Positions 18,885 through 27,846 of a DNA stretch of 64,000 nucleotides are shown piece by piece. Below the pieces are notes generated by a model. That model worked only from the letters and a program-made list of their open reading frames with translations, did not search any database and was not told the origin of the DNA. Source of the DNA: Candidatus Promineofilum glycogenicum. GTDB lineage: Bacteria > Chloroflexota > Anaerolineae > Promineifilales > Promineifilaceae. Each line of letters opens with the position of its first letter. Position 1 is the first letter of the stretch. The DNA lies in contig JADJHJ010000007.1 of the NCBI GenBank assembly GCA_016707605.1, forward strand, positions 1-64,000. Direction: 5' to 3'. A program made the position numbers and the translations under genes.

Positions 18885-20634
18885 TCACTGCCTGGTTTCC
18901 GCCACAATCGTCCCATCACTGTTGACCAGTTGCCACACAGCCGCGCCGCCGCTGCCGGCCGGGCGGCTCCACGTGGCGCGGAACACCTGCCCCGGCACAA
19001 TCGTCAGCGGCCACTCGCCGGCAACCTGTTCCCCGACGAGCAACTGCGCCCGCCCACTAAAGGCCGCCGGCACGGCCACCGTGCCCTCGACCACCCCGCC
19101 CGCCTCCGCCAGCCGCAGCGCCGCCACCCGGTTGGCGGTGCTCAATCCGCCCAGGCCGCTCACCGGGTACCACTGCTCCGTCCACGAGAACGTCTCGCCC
19201 GGCCCCAGCGTGGCGTCGGCCCAGAAGCTGTTCGTCGCCCCGCTCCATAGCTCGACGTAGCTGCTGCCGTCGTCGGTCCACAGCGACGGCGGCAGCGTGG
19301 CCGGGCCGAAGATCTTCGTGCCCGCCGGCCAGCCGGGGTTGAAGACGCGCACAACGCCCTGATCGGCCGCCAGGTCATAGACGCCGGTGAAGCCGTGGGC
19401 CACGTTGGGCGCAAAGAAGCCCAGATAGCCCGTCCAGTTGCCGTAGAGGCTCATGTCGCGGCCGTTGTGGCTGGGCCAGCCCATCGTCGCGCCGGAGCCG
19501 GGCGCGCCGCCGTCGCCGGTGGAGTGGACGACGACCTCCGCCGCCGGGATGATGAATCGCGTCTGGCCTGACATGGTATTGCCGCTCAGGGCCAGCATCG
19601 CGTTCAGCCACAACTGGTAGGGATGAGGCTCGGCTGTGCCGTTGCGCGCATAGGGCTGCATGGTGATCCAGGTGTGCCCGGCGTCGAGCGAGATGGTCGC
19701 TCCAACCTCCATACCCGTGCGGCTGTCCACGTCGCTGACCGTCACCGATAGGCCGTAGGGGGTTGTGCCCGTCGTCGCCGTCCACGGCCGGTACTCGTTC
19801 AGCCCATGCTCGCTGGCCGGGAAGGCCCACTCGATGCCGCCCGCCGCCAGCCACCAGCCGCGATAGCCCCAGCCGGTCGGCTTGACCACCGGGTTCTCGT
19901 AGAGCAGGTTCTCGCCCGTGGCCTTGTCCACCCAGCGGTAGACGCGCCCGCCCAACTCCGGCAGGATGGTCACGGCGACAAAGCCGTTTTGCAGCACGAT
20001 GGCCCGGTAGGTGCGCGGCGTGGGCGGGCCGACGAGCGCCGGATCGAGGCGCGGGTAGGGGTAGACGGCGTCGTCGGGCGCGGTGGGCAGGAAGGCGGCC
20101 TCGTAGTCGTAGGTCGGGATGGTGATCGTCGTCTCGCTAAGCCACGGCTCGGCCGCGGCCAGAGGCGCGGGGGAGAGTGAAGAGGTGGCGGGAGCGGGTG
20201 GCGAGGGGCGAGTGGCGGGTGGCGGGTTGGCTGTAGCAGTGACAGTTGAGGTGGTGTTGTCAGACGTTGTAGTGGCTTGCGTGGGTGTAGTGTCGATAGC
20301 CAATGTCGGGATGTCTGTTACCGTCGTTGGTACGGCGACGACGGTTGGTCGCGGGCTGGGGGGCGCGGCTGATGTGGGCGTCGGCGGCACGCTCGCACCG
20401 GTAGGCGTCGGCTCTATGAAAGCCGGGTTCGTCGGCGTAGCCATCCCTGCCCCCCGCGCTGCCCGCCGTAGGCGACGAAGTCGGCATTGGCGTCAGCGAG
20501 GCCACGACTGTGACTATCACCGTCACCGGTACGATGGCTACGGCCGGTGGCTCAGCGTTAGCTCCGGCGCAGGCGTTCAGCGTCGCCAGAGCCACCAACA
20601 GGAGCGCCGCGAGCCGCCTAGCGCCACGTGCCAT
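18885..20634 (-). CDS. DUF5107-domain lipoprotein, frameshifted
   Basis: The N-terminal frame begins near 20634 with MARGARRLAALLLVALATLNAC, a clear lipoprotein signal, then hydrophobic and Pro/Thr sequence. At a run of six G (20452-20457 region) the reading must shift one base to MATPTNPAFIEPTPTGAS, which continues through a PT-rich linker into the DUF5107 domain (YRAIVLQNGFVAVTILPELG, GGRVYRWVDKATGENLLYEN, AAGGIEWAFPASEHGLNEY). DUF5107 is a beta-sandwich related to carbohydrate-binding mutarotase-like folds. The start overlaps the 3' end of the upstream kinase. Homopolymer length error is the likeliest cause of the split. Role: an exported, lipid-anchored glycan-binding or glycan-acting protein, inferred. 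Confidence 0.82.
20188..20228. repeat. GGCGGGTGGCGAGTGGC low-complexity repeat
   Basis: Same family as 6755-6832, here encoding the PPATRPSPPAP linker of the DUF5107 lipoprotein. Confidence 0.65.
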
Positions 20635-22405
20635 TGTCGCTGTCAAGCACGTAGGTCTGGCCGTTGGGGGCCAGAACGATCGAGCCGCGCTCGAAATCCT
20701 GTGTCGCCCCGGCCGCGCCCCACTCAGCGTCGCGGGCGTTGCCCAGGCCGTTGCTCACCGAATTGTGGTCGCACCAGATGCGGCCGAAGCCCCGCTTGGG
20801 CGTCGGCGGGCTTTCCTGCGTGCCGCAACTGAACTCGGCGTCACCTTCGCGCCAGACGTCGTCAAAGCGCGCCCAGCCGCCGGAGTTGTAAAGGACGTAG
20901 ATGTCATCGTTGTCTTCACGCCAGAACATGACACCGCCGTCAAAGGTCTGCATGGCCATCCACACGCTGCCGTTGCCGCCGTTGTTCGGGCAGCCCAGCC
21001 GGTCGCGGCTGTACTCGTTGGCGAACTGGCTCAGCGGCGCGCGCGAACAGACCACCGGCGCGGCCGCGGCCGTCGCCGCCCGCGCCTCCTCCACCGCGCG
21101 CGTCATCTGCGCGGCCACCTGCTGCGCCGCGACCGTGGCCGCGGCGACCGTGCTGACGTTGGCCGTGGCGGCAACGGCCGTCGCCGCAATCTCCGTCTCC
21201 CGCACGCCGATAGCCACAGCCGTCGCCGCCACCTCCGTCTCGCGCGCGGCCAGGGTTGCCTGGGGCGCGGTGTCGGGTGTGGCCGTTTTAGTCATGACGG
21301 TGGCGGGGTCAGGTGTGGCGACGGCGATCTCGACCACGGACGAGTCGGGTGTCGGCGTCACGACCTGGGTAACAAGTGTCGCCACCTCGGTGACGGCGGC
21401 GATGCCCGGCTCGCCATTCCCGCCCAACCGGTCGCGCAGCAGCACCCAGCCCAATAACAACAGGGCCAGCAGCAGCAGCCCGCCCACAGCCCACTTCAGC
21501 CAACCCGGCGCGCCGCCCGCCTGCGGCTCATCTGTCAGCGGCGGGTCTTCCCGCTTGTAGGGCGGCTCGGGGTCATCCAGCACACGCGCGCCCAACGGCG
21601 TGGAGATCGGCGCTCCCAGCGCCCGCGCCAACGCCGGGGCCGAGCCAAAGCGCAAGTCGGGGTCGAGTTGCAGCGCCTGGGCCACGGCCAGCTCTGTCTG
21701 TAGGGACACGTCCGGCCGCAACCGGCGCACCGGCGGCAGGCGCATCGGCGTCTGCGTCGGGTCATAGCCGGTCAGCAGTTGGTGGGCGACGACGCCCAGG
21801 GTGTAGACGTCGCTGCGGGCGTCGGTCTGGGCGCGGCCGTAATGCTCCGGCGCGGCATAGCCGGCCGTGCCCAGCGGCACCGTGTCCTTCGTCTGGCCGG
21901 GCTTGAACAGGCGGGCGATGCCGAAGTCGATCAGCTTCAGCGCGCCGTCGGGCTGCACCATGACGTTGCCCGGCTTCAGATCGCGGAAGATGACCGGCGG
22001 GTTCTGCTGGTGCAGGTAGTCGAGGACGACGGCCAGTTGCCCCGTCCAGGCCAGCGCCTGCCGCTCGTCGAAGCCGCGCGGGGCGCGGGCCAGCGCGTCT
22101 TCCAGCGTCTCGCCCGGCACGTACTCCATGACCAGGTAGGAGTAATCCCCCTGGCTGAAGTAGTCCATGACGCGGGCGATGCCGACGTGGTTGAGCCGGG
22201 CCAGAATTTGCGCCTCGTCGCGAAAGGCGTCGATCGTCCACTGGCGGTCGCCCGGCGCGACCTGCGAGGCGTCCATCTCCTTGACGGCGACGGACATGTT
22301 GCCCAGTCGCCTGTCGGCGGCCTCATAGACCAGCCCCATGCCCCCCTGACCCAACCGGCCGCGAATCTCGTAGCGGCCCTGTAGCACTGTGCCCACCCCT
22401 AACAT
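20618..22405 (-). CDS. Transmembrane Ser/Thr protein kinase with LGFP-like ectodomain
   Basis: 595 residues. The kinase domain (about 10-265) has the P-loop GQGGMGLVYEA, ATP-binding Lys42 (AVKEMD), FRDLKPGN in place of HRDLKPxN, metal-binding DFG (LIDFGIARLF) and APE (YAAPEHYG). Then come one transmembrane helix (LLLLALLLLGWVLL), an Ala/Thr-rich stalk of about 130 residues likely to be coiled coil, and a C-terminal domain starting CSRAPLSQF with GGVMFWREDNDDIYVLYNSG. This last domain repeats the C-terminal domain of the lipoprotein at 18072-18737. The topology predicts a cytoplasmic kinase controlled by an envelope sensor. His-to-Phe in HRD keeps the Arg and catalytic Asp, so activity is expected. 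Confidence 0.92.
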   Translation of the reverse strand: MLGVGTVLQGRYEIRGRLGQGGMGLVYEAADRRLGNMSVAVKEMDASQVAPGDRQWTIDAFRDEAQILARLNHVGIARVMDYFSQGDYSYLVMEYVPGETLEDALARAPRGFDERQALAWTGQLAVVLDYLHQQNPPVIFRDLKPGNVMVQPDGALKLIDFGIARLFKPGQTKDTVPLGTAGYAAPEHYGRAQTDARSDVYTLGVVAHQLLTGYDPTQTPMRLPPVRRLRPDVSLQTELAVAQALQLDPDLRFGSAPALARALGAPISTPLGARVLDDPEPPYKREDPPLTDEPQAGGAPGWLKWAVGGLLLLALLLLGWVLLRDRLGGNGEPGIAAVTEVATLVTQVVTPTPDSSVVEIAVATPDPATVMTKTATPDTAPQATLAARETEVAATAVAIGVRETEIAATAVAATANVSTVAAATVAAQQVAAQMTRAVEEARAATAAAAPVVCSRAPLSQFANEYSRDRLGCPNNGGNGSVWMAMQTFDGGVMFWREDNDDIYVLYNSGGWARFDDVWREGDAEFSCGTQESPPTPKRGFGRIWCDHNSVSNGLGNARDAEWGAAGATQDFERGSIVLAPNGQTYVLDSDNGTWR

Positions 22406-22451
22406 AGTTTCTCCTGTCGCCGTCCCCCGGCCCCGGAGGGATGGCCATCCG

Positions 22452-23711
22452 TTACTTGTCTTCGTCCGATGGCGTCAGCCGCACCGTCTTGCTGCTACTC
22501 AGCTTGATCGTCTTGCGCCCTTCGCTGGAGACGCCCTGGCCGCTCTCCAGCCGTTGCGCCTCGGCCAGCGCGTTGCGGGCCAGCTCCGTCTCGCCCTGCT
22601 CCAGCAACATCGTGTGCGCGGCGCGCAGCTTGCGCGTGGCGTTGGCGATGTCCTGCCGGGCAGCGTCGTCCAGCGCCTGCGTCTGGAGCTTGAAGGCCGT
22701 CACCTTCTCGACGATGTTCATCACCCGGCCGTTGACCTGGCGCGGCAGGACGGGGTCGGTCGTCACCTCGGCCGTCAGATCGACCCGCGCCGTCTGCGCC
22801 CCGGCCCGCCCGGCCACCTGATAGGTCACCTCCGCCTGAGCGAAGCGGTACTGGCCGGGGTTGCGCGGCGGAATGAGCAGCTCCACCAGAAAGCCCGCGC
22901 CGCTCTCGGCCAGTTCCGGCAGGCCGAACAGCACCGTCCGGCCGCGCACCGCGCCGAAGGTGATGTCCTTGATCAGCGGCGTCACCTGCCACACGCGCCG
23001 CGCCTCGACGCCCTGCACCAGCAGCAGCCGGAAGGCCAACTCCTGAGCCACGACTTTCATCTGGGTGAAGACCTGGTCGAAGATCGGCCCCACGTCGTCC
23101 GGCTGGCGCACGAGATAGGCGTCGCCCAGTTCGCCGGTGCGCTGGGCCACGTCGAGCAGCAGGTCTTCGTTCCAGTCGGTGCCCAGCCCCAGGCCGATGA
23201 GGGGCACGCCGGCCTCGGCCACGCGGTTGGCCTCCTTGCGGCAGTCCTCTTCGCCCGTCGTCTGGCCGTCGGTCAGAACGATCAGCCGGCTGGCGACGCG
23301 CGGCGAGAGGTTCTTGGCGATCTCGGCCAGCCCGGCGCGCATGGCCGGGGCCATCGTCGTGCCGCCGCCCGCCTCCAGCCGGCCGACGCGCTCCAGCAGC
23401 GCGGCCTTGTTTTCGGCCGTCGTGGCCGAGATGAGCACGTCGGTGTGGGCGTTGAAGACGACGATGGAAACGGTGTCGGCCGGCTCCAGGCGGCCGATCA
23501 TCGTCCGCACCGCCTCGCGCAACTGCTTGATCTTCGCGCCGCTCATCGAGCCGCTGCGGTCGAGAACGAGGCTGAAGTTGAGCGGCAGGCGCACCGCCGG
23601 CCCGCCTTCGCCCGGCCGCGCCTCGAAGTAGGCGTAGAGCAGTTGCGGCTGGGGCATGTGGGGCAGATAGCCCTTGTTGAATATCCCGCTGAACTCCACG
23701 TAGTCGGACAT
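22452..23711 (-). CDS. VWA-domain protein
   Basis: 419 residues with a von Willebrand A domain (about 45-220). The MIDAS motif is DRSGS (NFSLVLDRSGSMSGAKIKQL), followed by the Thr in the GGGTTMAPAMRAGL loop and Asp in LIVLTDGQTTGEEDC. No signal peptide or membrane helix is seen, so it is probably cytoplasmic. The remainder is a beta-rich region and a C-terminal helical part (LDDAARQDIANATRKLRAAH). It lies between a PP2C phosphatase and a kinase, separated from them by 30 and 46 bases. A second VWA gene in the same island (32232) has the same layout. A role as a metal-dependent adaptor or scaffold for phosphoproteins is inferred from context. Confidence 0.88.
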   Translation of the reverse strand: MSDYVEFSGIFNKGYLPHMPQPQLLYAYFEARPGEGGPAVRLPLNFSLVLDRSGSMSGAKIKQLREAVRTMIGRLEPADTVSIVVFNAHTDVLISATTAENKAALLERVGRLEAGGGTTMAPAMRAGLAEIAKNLSPRVASRLIVLTDGQTTGEEDCRKEANRVAEAGVPLIGLGLGTDWNEDLLLDVAQRTGELGDAYLVRQPDDVGPIFDQVFTQMKVVAQELAFRLLLVQGVEARRVWQVTPLIKDITFGAVRGRTVLFGLPELAESGAGFLVELLIPPRNPGQYRFAQAEVTYQVAGRAGAQTARVDLTAEVTTDPVLPRQVNGRVMNIVEKVTAFKLQTQALDDAARQDIANATRKLRAAHTMLLEQGETELARNALAEAQRLESGQGVSSEGRKTIKLSSSKTVRLTPSDEDK

Positions 23712-23741
23712 GGTGACGTCTCCTGGCCAAACCGGCCGGCG

Positions 23742-24809
23742 CTACTCCAGAAACACGGCCACGGCGCTGATGTTGTCCTCGCCGCCATTGTCGAAGGCCG
23801 TGGCCACCAGCCGGTCGCAGGCCATCTGCGGTGTGGTCGCGCTGGCCAGAATAGCGGCGATCGGCCCGTTGCGCACCATCTCCCACAGCCCATCGGAACA
23901 CAGCAGAAAGCGGTCGCCGGCCTGGATGTCAAGGCCGAAGGTATCGATCTTCACGTCCTCCCGGTCGCCGAGCGAGCGGTAGACCTCGTTCTTCTGCGGG
24001 TGGCTGTAGATCTGCTCCTCGGTGATCTGCCCGGCTTTAAAGAGGCTGAAGACGAGGGAGTGATCCTGAGTGATCTGGCGCAGTTCGCCATTGCGCATGT
24101 GGTAGGTACGGCTGTCGCCGACGTTGGCCACGGCCGCCTTGGCGCCGACGATGAGCAGCGCGGTGATGGTTGTGCCGCGGTTGGAGCCGGTCTGCTGCCG
24201 CATGGTGCGGATGAGTTGGTTAGCATCGCTCACCAGGCCGCGCAACGTATCTTCAAGAGGTGAGTTGGGCTGCAGCGTCGTCAGCTTGCGCGTCGGCGCG
24301 CGCAAATCTTGCAGGATGTGGCCCTCGATGAAGTCGCGGAACGCCTTGCGCACCGAGTCGCGGCTGGCCTTCTCGCCCTCTTGATAGCCGCCCATGCCGT
24401 CGGCGACGATGTAGAGGCCCATCGGCTCGGCCGCGCCGCTCTGGTCGAGGCTGTAGTCGAGCTTGGCCACATAGTCCTCGTTGTGGTCGCGCACCAGACC
24501 GGCGTGGGTGGCCGTGCCGGAGTTCTGGCGCAGGGCGCGCTGCTGAACGGCCTGCATCCCGGTCAACGTGACCGACTCCGATGCCGCTGCCGGTGAGTGA
24601 ATGATGGTCGGCGCTTCGGAGATGTCGGCGCGCGGTTCGGCGCGGGGCACGGTCGGCGCTTCGTCGCCCGGCGGCAACGACGGTCGGGCCGGCATGGTGG
24701 ATAGTTGGGGCGTGCCGGTGGCCAGGTCAGCGCCACAGCGTGAACAGAACTTAGCCCCCACGCGCGCGGGCAGGCCGCAAACCGGGCAGGTAACGTTTTG
24801 TTGGTTCAT
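23742..24809 (-). CDS. PP2C-family Ser/Thr phosphatase with N-terminal zinc ribbon
   Basis: About 355 residues. The start at 24809 follows GGGAG at proper spacing; an in-frame ATG five codons earlier is the alternative. A zinc ribbon (CPVCGLPARVGAKFCSRCG, about 7-25) is followed by a linker and a PP2C domain with all metal and phosphate motifs: RDHNEDY, VADGMGGYQEGE, VGDSRTYHM, CSDGLWEM and GGEDNISAV. It is the only stand-alone phosphatase in the island and so the probable eraser for its kinases. The same type of ribbon heads two of the kinases and the FHA transporter, which points to a shared docking or localisation device. Confidence 0.93.
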   Translation of the reverse strand: MNQQNVTCPVCGLPARVGAKFCSRCGADLATGTPQLSTMPARPSLPPGDEAPTVPRAEPRADISEAPTIIHSPAAASESVTLTGMQAVQQRALRQNSGTATHAGLVRDHNEDYVAKLDYSLDQSGAAEPMGLYIVADGMGGYQEGEKASRDSVRKAFRDFIEGHILQDLRAPTRKLTTLQPNSPLEDTLRGLVSDANQLIRTMRQQTGSNRGTTITALLIVGAKAAVANVGDSRTYHMRNGELRQITQDHSLVFSLFKAGQITEEQIYSHPQKNEVYRSLGDREDVKIDTFGLDIQAGDRFLLCSDGLWEMVRNGPIAAILASATTPQMACDRLVATAFDNGGEDNISAVAVFLE

Positions 24810-24848
24810 GGGCACATCTCCCAACCTGGCCGCCCCACGGCGGTCGTT

Positions 24849-26495
24849 CTACGGTATGACCGACTCAAGCCACCGGCCGATTGCATAAGCGCTCAGGCTG
24901 CCGACGGCGACGGCCGCGCCGATCAGCACCACGTCTTCGACCACCAGATCGGCCACTACCCACGCTCCCAGGACGCCCAGTCCGCCGGCCAACAGCATGG
25001 CGATGGGCGTATAGAGGCGGTAGCGAGACCACAGAAAGAACAGTTCAATGGGCACAATGAGCGATACCATCACCGTCCAACTCAACTCATTGGCCTGACC
25101 GACGACCATATTGTAGAGCGGAATGCTCAACCATGTAAGGGCGATGACCCCGATTTGCCGCACCAGATAGCCGGCCAACATGCTGAGCGCGAACCAGATC
25201 AGCGGAAACAGATCGCCGAACAGGCCCGACTCGTGCAGCAGGACGTTGACGCCGCCCAGGACGACGACCACCAGGGCGTAGAACCAGCCGCTGTCGCGCC
25301 AACCGGCCGGCGCGGCGGGGCGGCGCGTCGCCGGGGGGCGCGGCGTTGGCGACGGGGCACGCTGGGCCGGCGGGCGCGCCGGTTGGGGCGCGGGGCGCGC
25401 GGGCGGCCGGGCCACCGGCGACGCCGCCGGCCGCCGCGCCGGCGAGGCTCCGGCGGCATGATGGCCGGCCGCCGGTCGCGCCTCGACTGCCACCGGCCCG
25501 GCCGCGGCCTGGGTCAGCGCCCGCCGCATGTCGCGCGCCGACGGCCAGCGTTCGTCGGCGTTGGTGGCCACCGCCCGCGCCACAACGGCCTCCAGTTCGG
25601 CCGGTACAGCCGGGTTCAATCGTCGCGCCGGTGGGAATTTGAACGGCTCGTCGGCCGGGTCGCGGGCGGTCAACAGGAAGTGGAGCGTCGCCCCCAGGGC
25701 GTAGAGGTCGCTGCGGGCGTCGGTCTGCCCCTTGCCATACTGCTCCGGCGCGGCGTAGCCCGGCGTGCCCAGAGTGGTCGTGTCGCGGCTCTTGCCGGGA
25801 GTGAACAGCCGGGCGATGCCGAAATCGATCAGCTTCACCGTGCCCTCGCGGTCGATCATGATATTGGCCGGCTTCAGGTCGCGGAAGATGATCGGCGGCT
25901 GCTGGCGGTGCAAATAGTCGAGCACCAGGCACAGGTCAACGCCCAACCCCAGCACGGTAGCCGGCGGCAGCGGCCGGCCCACGCCGGTGACAAGCTCCTC
26001 CAACGTCTGCCCGTCCACGAACTCCATGACCAAATACTGCTTGCCGTCGGCCTCGAAGGAGTCGGTGACTTTGGGCAGATTGGGATGGGCAAGCGCGGCC
26101 AGGAAGAGCGCTTCGCGGCCGAATGCCTGGCGCGCTTCAACCCGCTCGACGTCGGTCAGAGCGGCGTCGCTCATCTCCTTGATGGCCCACTGCTTGCCGA
26201 GCAGCCGCAAATCTTCGGCCTGATAGACCGCGCCCATGCCCCCCTGGCCGACGCGGCGCAGGATGCGATAGCGCCCGGCCAACAGCGATTGCGGCGTAAG
26301 CTGGCCCGTCTGACCCGGCGCGGGGACGGCCGCCCCGCCAAGCGAAGTGCTGCACTTGTTGCAGAACTGCGCGTCGGGCGGGTTCGTCCGGCCGCAGTTG
26401 GGGCAGCGGCGGCCGGACACCAGGCGGTGCGAACAGCGGCGACAGAAGAGCGCCGTGTCCTTGTTGTCCGCGCCGCAGGCCGAACACGTCTTCAT
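24849..26495 (-). CDS. Ser/Thr protein kinase with two zinc ribbons and a polytopic membrane tail
   Basis: About 548 residues from ATG 26495, which overlaps the stop of the preceding gene (ATGA). Residues about 4-45 hold two zinc ribbons (CSACGADNKDTALFCRRCS and CPNCGRTNPPDAQFCNKCS). The kinase domain has GQGGMGAVYQAED, Lys in WAIKEM, FRDLKPANIM (HRD to FRD), LIDFGIARLF and YAAPEQYG. A Pro/Ala/Arg-rich linker leads to about 140 residues with roughly five hydrophobic helices (WFYALVVVVLGGVNVLL, GVIALTWLSIPLYNMVVG and others). The membrane tail has little room for an external sensor, so the input may be lateral or lipid-borne. It belongs to the minus-strand operon. Confidence 0.92.
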   Translation of the reverse strand: MKTCSACGADNKDTALFCRRCSHRLVSGRRCPNCGRTNPPDAQFCNKCSTSLGGAAVPAPGQTGQLTPQSLLAGRYRILRRVGQGGMGAVYQAEDLRLLGKQWAIKEMSDAALTDVERVEARQAFGREALFLAALAHPNLPKVTDSFEADGKQYLVMEFVDGQTLEELVTGVGRPLPPATVLGLGVDLCLVLDYLHRQQPPIIFRDLKPANIMIDREGTVKLIDFGIARLFTPGKSRDTTTLGTPGYAAPEQYGKGQTDARSDLYALGATLHFLLTARDPADEPFKFPPARRLNPAVPAELEAVVARAVATNADERWPSARDMRRALTQAAAGPVAVEARPAAGHHAAGASPARRPAASPVARPPARPAPQPARPPAQRAPSPTPRPPATRRPAAPAGWRDSGWFYALVVVVLGGVNVLLHESGLFGDLFPLIWFALSMLAGYLVRQIGVIALTWLSIPLYNMVVGQANELSWTVMVSLIVPIELFFLWSRYRLYTPIAMLLAGGLGVLGAWVVADLVVEDVVLIGAAVAVGSLSAYAIGRWLESVIP

Positions 26496-27841
26496 CGGTC
26501 GCTGCCCCCACACGCGCCGTCGGCGCAGGCCGCCGCGTAATACCTCAGCACAGCCAGCGTGCCGGCCAAATTGCGATCCCATTCGATCCCGCTATGGTCG
26601 GTCAACTCGATGGCGATGGACGGGATGTCTTCGGTCGTCAGCCAGTCGCTGGCGTCGCCGTTGATCTCGTAGCCCAGAGGCAGTTGCAGCGGGTAGCCGG
26701 CGGCCGTGGCGTAGACCTCGGCCAGCGCCCGCGATGGCGCGTGGCCGTCCGGCGCGCACGTGCCGGCCAGCACCGTGCCGGCGGCGCTGTGCCAGAAGAC
26801 GACGGCCGTCATCGGCTGCTCCAGGAAGAAGTCGCGCAGAGTGACCGTCTCCGGCTCGGAGAAGACCGCCCGGCCGGCGTTGACGACCTGATCGCGCCAG
26901 ATGCCCGTCGGCTGCCAGTTGCAGTCCCAGTTGCGATTGAGGTCAACGTCGCGGCCGTTGAAGCGGCCGGTGAAGGTGTCGCTGATGACGCCGGCCGGGG
27001 TGGGGATGGGGCCGGTCTGCCAGCCGGGGGCCACCCGCGCCAACCCGTCGGGGTTGGCTACGGGGATGATGTGGAGCGTGATTTCGTCGGGCACGGCCGC
27101 CGGGTTGCCCTCGAAGTAGTCGATAATGGCGTAGGCCAGATTGGCCGTGTTCCACTCGTAGCCGCCGTGGATGGCCCCGACGAAGGCCACGTGGGCCGGG
27201 CCGTCGCCAAAGGTGTAGTGCTCGATGGGCCGGCCGCCGTAGGAAACGCCCAGGGTGGCCACGGCGGCGGGGGTGGATGAGGAGGGCGCGGTCGTGGCCG
27301 CGGCGGTTGTTGACGAAGCGGAGGTGGCGTCAGCCGTCGCGCCGGCGGGAGACGGGGCGGAGGCAGAGGCCGCCGGGGACGGCGATGGTTCGGCGGCGTC
27401 GCCGGCCGGTGGCAGGCGCAGCACCGTGCCCACGTCGATCAGGTCGGGGTTGGCCAGGTTGTTGAGGGCCACCAGTTCCTCGACCGTCACGCCGAAGGTG
27501 GCGGCGATGGCTCCCAGGGTATCGCCGGATTGGACGACGTATTCGCTGGGGAGCGGGGTGAAAGTGGCGGGTGGCGAGGGGCGGGTGGCGGGTGGCGTTG
27601 CCGGCTCTCCTGTGGCGGTGGGTGTCGAAGAGACCGCCGGGGAGGGCAGCGGGTCGGGTTCGGTGGTCGCGGCCATAGCGGCCGGTGTGGCTGCGGTCGT
27701 CGCGACGGTGATAGGTTCGGTGCCGGCCGGCCGCGCCGCGCCCCAGCGCAGCCAGGCCGCCCCGCCGGCCGCGGCCAGGGTGATGATCAGTAGCGCCCCG
27801 GCCAGCCAGGGAAACGCGCGCGAGAGTTGATTGCCATTCAT
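26492..27841 (-). CDS. Membrane-anchored LysM protein with M14 carboxypeptidase-like domain
   Basis: 449 residues: an N-terminal signal anchor (about 10-32), a PT-rich linker, a LysM domain (YVVQSGDTLGAIAATFGVTV, about 99-145) that binds peptidoglycan or other GlcNAc polymers, a second Ser/Ala linker, and an M14-like domain from about residue 200. Seen: GAIHGGYEWNT (metal His and Glu, with the Glu one residue further than in classical HxxE), VDLNRNWDCNW (Asn-Arg that holds the substrate carboxylate), VVFWHSAAG (third ligand His) and IAIELTDH (catalytic Glu). It is probably a wall-peptide hydrolase outside the cell. The stop overlaps the start of the ribbon kinase, and a kinase with a related but degenerate domain lies just upstream. 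Confidence 0.87.
   Translation of the reverse strand: MNGNQLSRAFPWLAGALLIITLAAAGGAAWLRWGAARPAGTEPITVATTAATPAAMAATTEPDPLPSPAVSSTPTATGEPATPPATRPSPPATFTPLPSEYVVQSGDTLGAIAATFGVTVEELVALNNLANPDLIDVGTVLRLPPAGDAAEPSPSPAASASAPSPAGATADATSASSTTAAATTAPSSSTPAAVATLGVSYGGRPIEHYTFGDGPAHVAFVGAIHGGYEWNTANLAYAIIDYFEGNPAAVPDEITLHIIPVANPDGLARVAPGWQTGPIPTPAGVISDTFTGRFNGRDVDLNRNWDCNWQPTGIWRDQVVNAGRAVFSEPETVTLRDFFLEQPMTAVVFWHSAAGTVLAGTCAPDGHAPSRALAEVYATAAGYPLQLPLGYEINGDASDWLTTEDIPSIAIELTDHSGIEWDRNLAGTLAVLRYYAAACADGACGGSDR
27561..27600. repeat. GGCGGGTGGCGAGGGGC low-complexity repeat
   Basis: Third copy of the family at 6755 and 20188, encoding the PPATRPSPPATF linker ahead of the LysM domain. Confidence 0.65.
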
Positions 27842-27846
27842 AAGCG

